A stretch of 30,475 nucleotides of DNA from a virus, in the IMG/VR virus record IMGVR_UViG_3300011114_000277, positions 1 to 30,475 of that record; one strand, written 5' to 3'. Below the pieces are notes generated by a model. The model saw only the letters and a program-made list of their open reading frames with translations, was not told the DNA's origin and did not search any database. Below, in pieces: positions 29,960 to 30,475 of this stretch. Position numbers and translations under genes: made by a program. Each line of letters opens with the position of its first letter. The first letter of the stretch is position 1.

Positions 29960-30098
29960 TTTGCATCTCCTTTTGTTGACATAAGTCAAAAAACATTAAC
30001 TGCCAAACTGCTTTACAAAGTAAATAATTACTGAACTTTATCCCTGTATCGGGAGATTGTTCTCGGTTCATATTGCCTGCGATTATCTTTATATCCAT
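29949..30098 (-). CDS. Small protein (49 residues), first gene after promoter P1
   Basis: Read in the gap: ATG at 30098 with a strong SD (AAGGAGAG, 4-5 bases away), 49 residues, stop at 29949. It runs M-D-I-K-I-I-A-G-N-M-N-R-E-Q-S-P-D-T-G-I, then C-K-A-V-W-Q-L-M-F-F-D-L-C. Codons 11-23 fall in hairpin repeat D. It overlaps the next start by 11 bases. It could be a real small early protein, or a leader peptide over the hairpin. Confidence 0.5.
   Translation of the reverse strand: MDIKIIAGNMNREQSPDTGIKFSNYLLCKAVWQLMFFDLCQQKEMQIEN
30033..30062 (-). repeat. 30-bp dyad repeat, copy D
   Basis: On the - strand: GAAC-AATC-TCCCG-ATAC-AGGGA-TAAA-GTTC, with one G-T wobble-type mismatch in the inner stem. 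The flanks differ from copies A-C and no SD follows directly, so it is the most diverged copy. It lies about 100 bases downstream of P1. Confidence 0.75.
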
Positions 30099-30168
30099 TT
30101 TTCTCTCCTTAACTATTGGTTATTAAATAAGCAATCATTACATCACACTTCTCTGACGCAACATTATA

Positions 30169-30197
30169 ATTCTACCATAAATGATTTACATTGTCAA
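30169..30197 (-). promoter_or_regulatory. Sigma70-type promoter P1
   Basis: On the - strand, TTGACA (30197-30192), a 17-base spacer and TAGAAT (30174-30169). It opens the rightmost cluster of small genes. It shares TTGACAATGT-A-AAT with P2 and P3. Confidence 0.8.
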
Positions 30198-30475
30198 CTT
30201 TATAGTCGGTCTTTTTTAGGGATTTATTAGGGCTTTTTTAAGGCTTTTTATAGCCACTAAGTTAATAGGGTTAAGGTGTTTTACAACACGTGTAAATAAA
30301 CCTATGTGTGTTTGGGAATTCCCGTGGGTTGGACTCGCCTACTTTGTTCGTTCGGTCATAGGTGTTCGTGTTCGTCTGGACATTGTCACGTAAAATTATC
30401 AAGTCATTGATTATAAAGGATTTATACTCACTACTTTGTTAACTTTGTGGGGGTAATTTTACGTTATAAGTCCTT
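30198..30475. other. Right-end non-coding region rich in repeats
   Basis: No gene seen in about 280 bases upstream of P1. It holds three tandem AGGG-type units (30218-30228, 30229-30240, 30241-30251; each AGG(G) then a T-rich run), TTACA/TGTAA (30281-30295), the palindrome GGGAATTCCC (30314-30323), ACCTATG/CATAGGT (30300-30363) and a perfect 11-bp inverted repeat ACGTAAAATTA/TAATTTTACGT (30388-30398, 30454-30464). This density fits an origin, control or genome-end region, but which is unknown. Confidence 0.6.
30432..30450 (-). repeat. 19-bp repeat, copy 3 (non-coding)
   Basis: TACTTTGTTAACTTTGTGG on the + strand, in the right-end non-coding region, between the arms of the 11-bp inverted repeat. 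Confidence 0.7.

Noticed and set aside
30376-30425. Rightward promoter at TGGACA/TTATAA near the right end
   Set aside because: No spacing of 16-18 bases between plausible -35 and -10 boxes.

Overview
The window looks like one end of an AT-rich tailed-phage genome (or provirus) with podovirus-like virion proteins. This is inferred from gene content: almost every gene is tightly packed, many overlap as ATGA or TAATG, and recognisable products include phage internal-virion, replication and lysis proteins. No integrase, terminase, capsid, portal, tRNA, CRISPR or transposase gene was seen. Three strong sigma70-type promoters and Shine-Dalgarno (SD) sites point to a bacterial host that I cannot name.

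Layout. Positions 3-7775 (+ strand) hold the end of the virion operon: a 5'-truncated Gln/Ala-rich protein, a second virion-type protein, and a 1767-residue giant with a HEIGEH motif and an LPD38-like C-terminal region (the T7 gp16-like slot). Everything from 7770 to about 30200 is on the - strand and read leftwards, meeting the virion operon tail to tail with a 6-base overlap.

Reading the - strand in transcription order: promoter P1 (30169-30197) opens a run of very small genes (30098-27115), including a SleB-like cell-wall hydrolase and three small membrane or lipoprotein genes that may form a lysis set. Promoter P2 (27068-27096) then opens a block with a MoxR-type AAA+ ATPase, a metallopeptidase/VWA protein and a DUF3150-like protein, interspersed with unknown genes. 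Next come a VRR-NUC nuclease, a DUF6378-like protein, small genes, a family A DNA polymerase, three consecutive iron/2-oxoglutarate-type dioxygenases, a Cas4/RecB-like nuclease, and an SF2/SNF2-like helicase flanked by two HNH genes. Promoter P3 (12447-12474) precedes a coiled-coil protein, a probable ssDNA-binding protein, an HTH regulator, a hairpin terminator and a 949-residue primase-helicase fusion.

The most striking structure not explained by the genes is a 30-base dyad, GAAC-N4-TCCCT-N4-(A/C)GGGA-N4-GTTC, present four times (23207, 26132, 26986, 30033). Three copies sit just upstream of the SD of a gene in the MoxR/VWA block. The three promoters also share an extended TTGACA-W-TGT-M-AAT element whose -35 is dyad-symmetric, a likely operator. 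Together these suggest coordinated control of the early genes. Several genes under 60 codons (49, 59, 43 and 49 residues) were found by reading the gaps.
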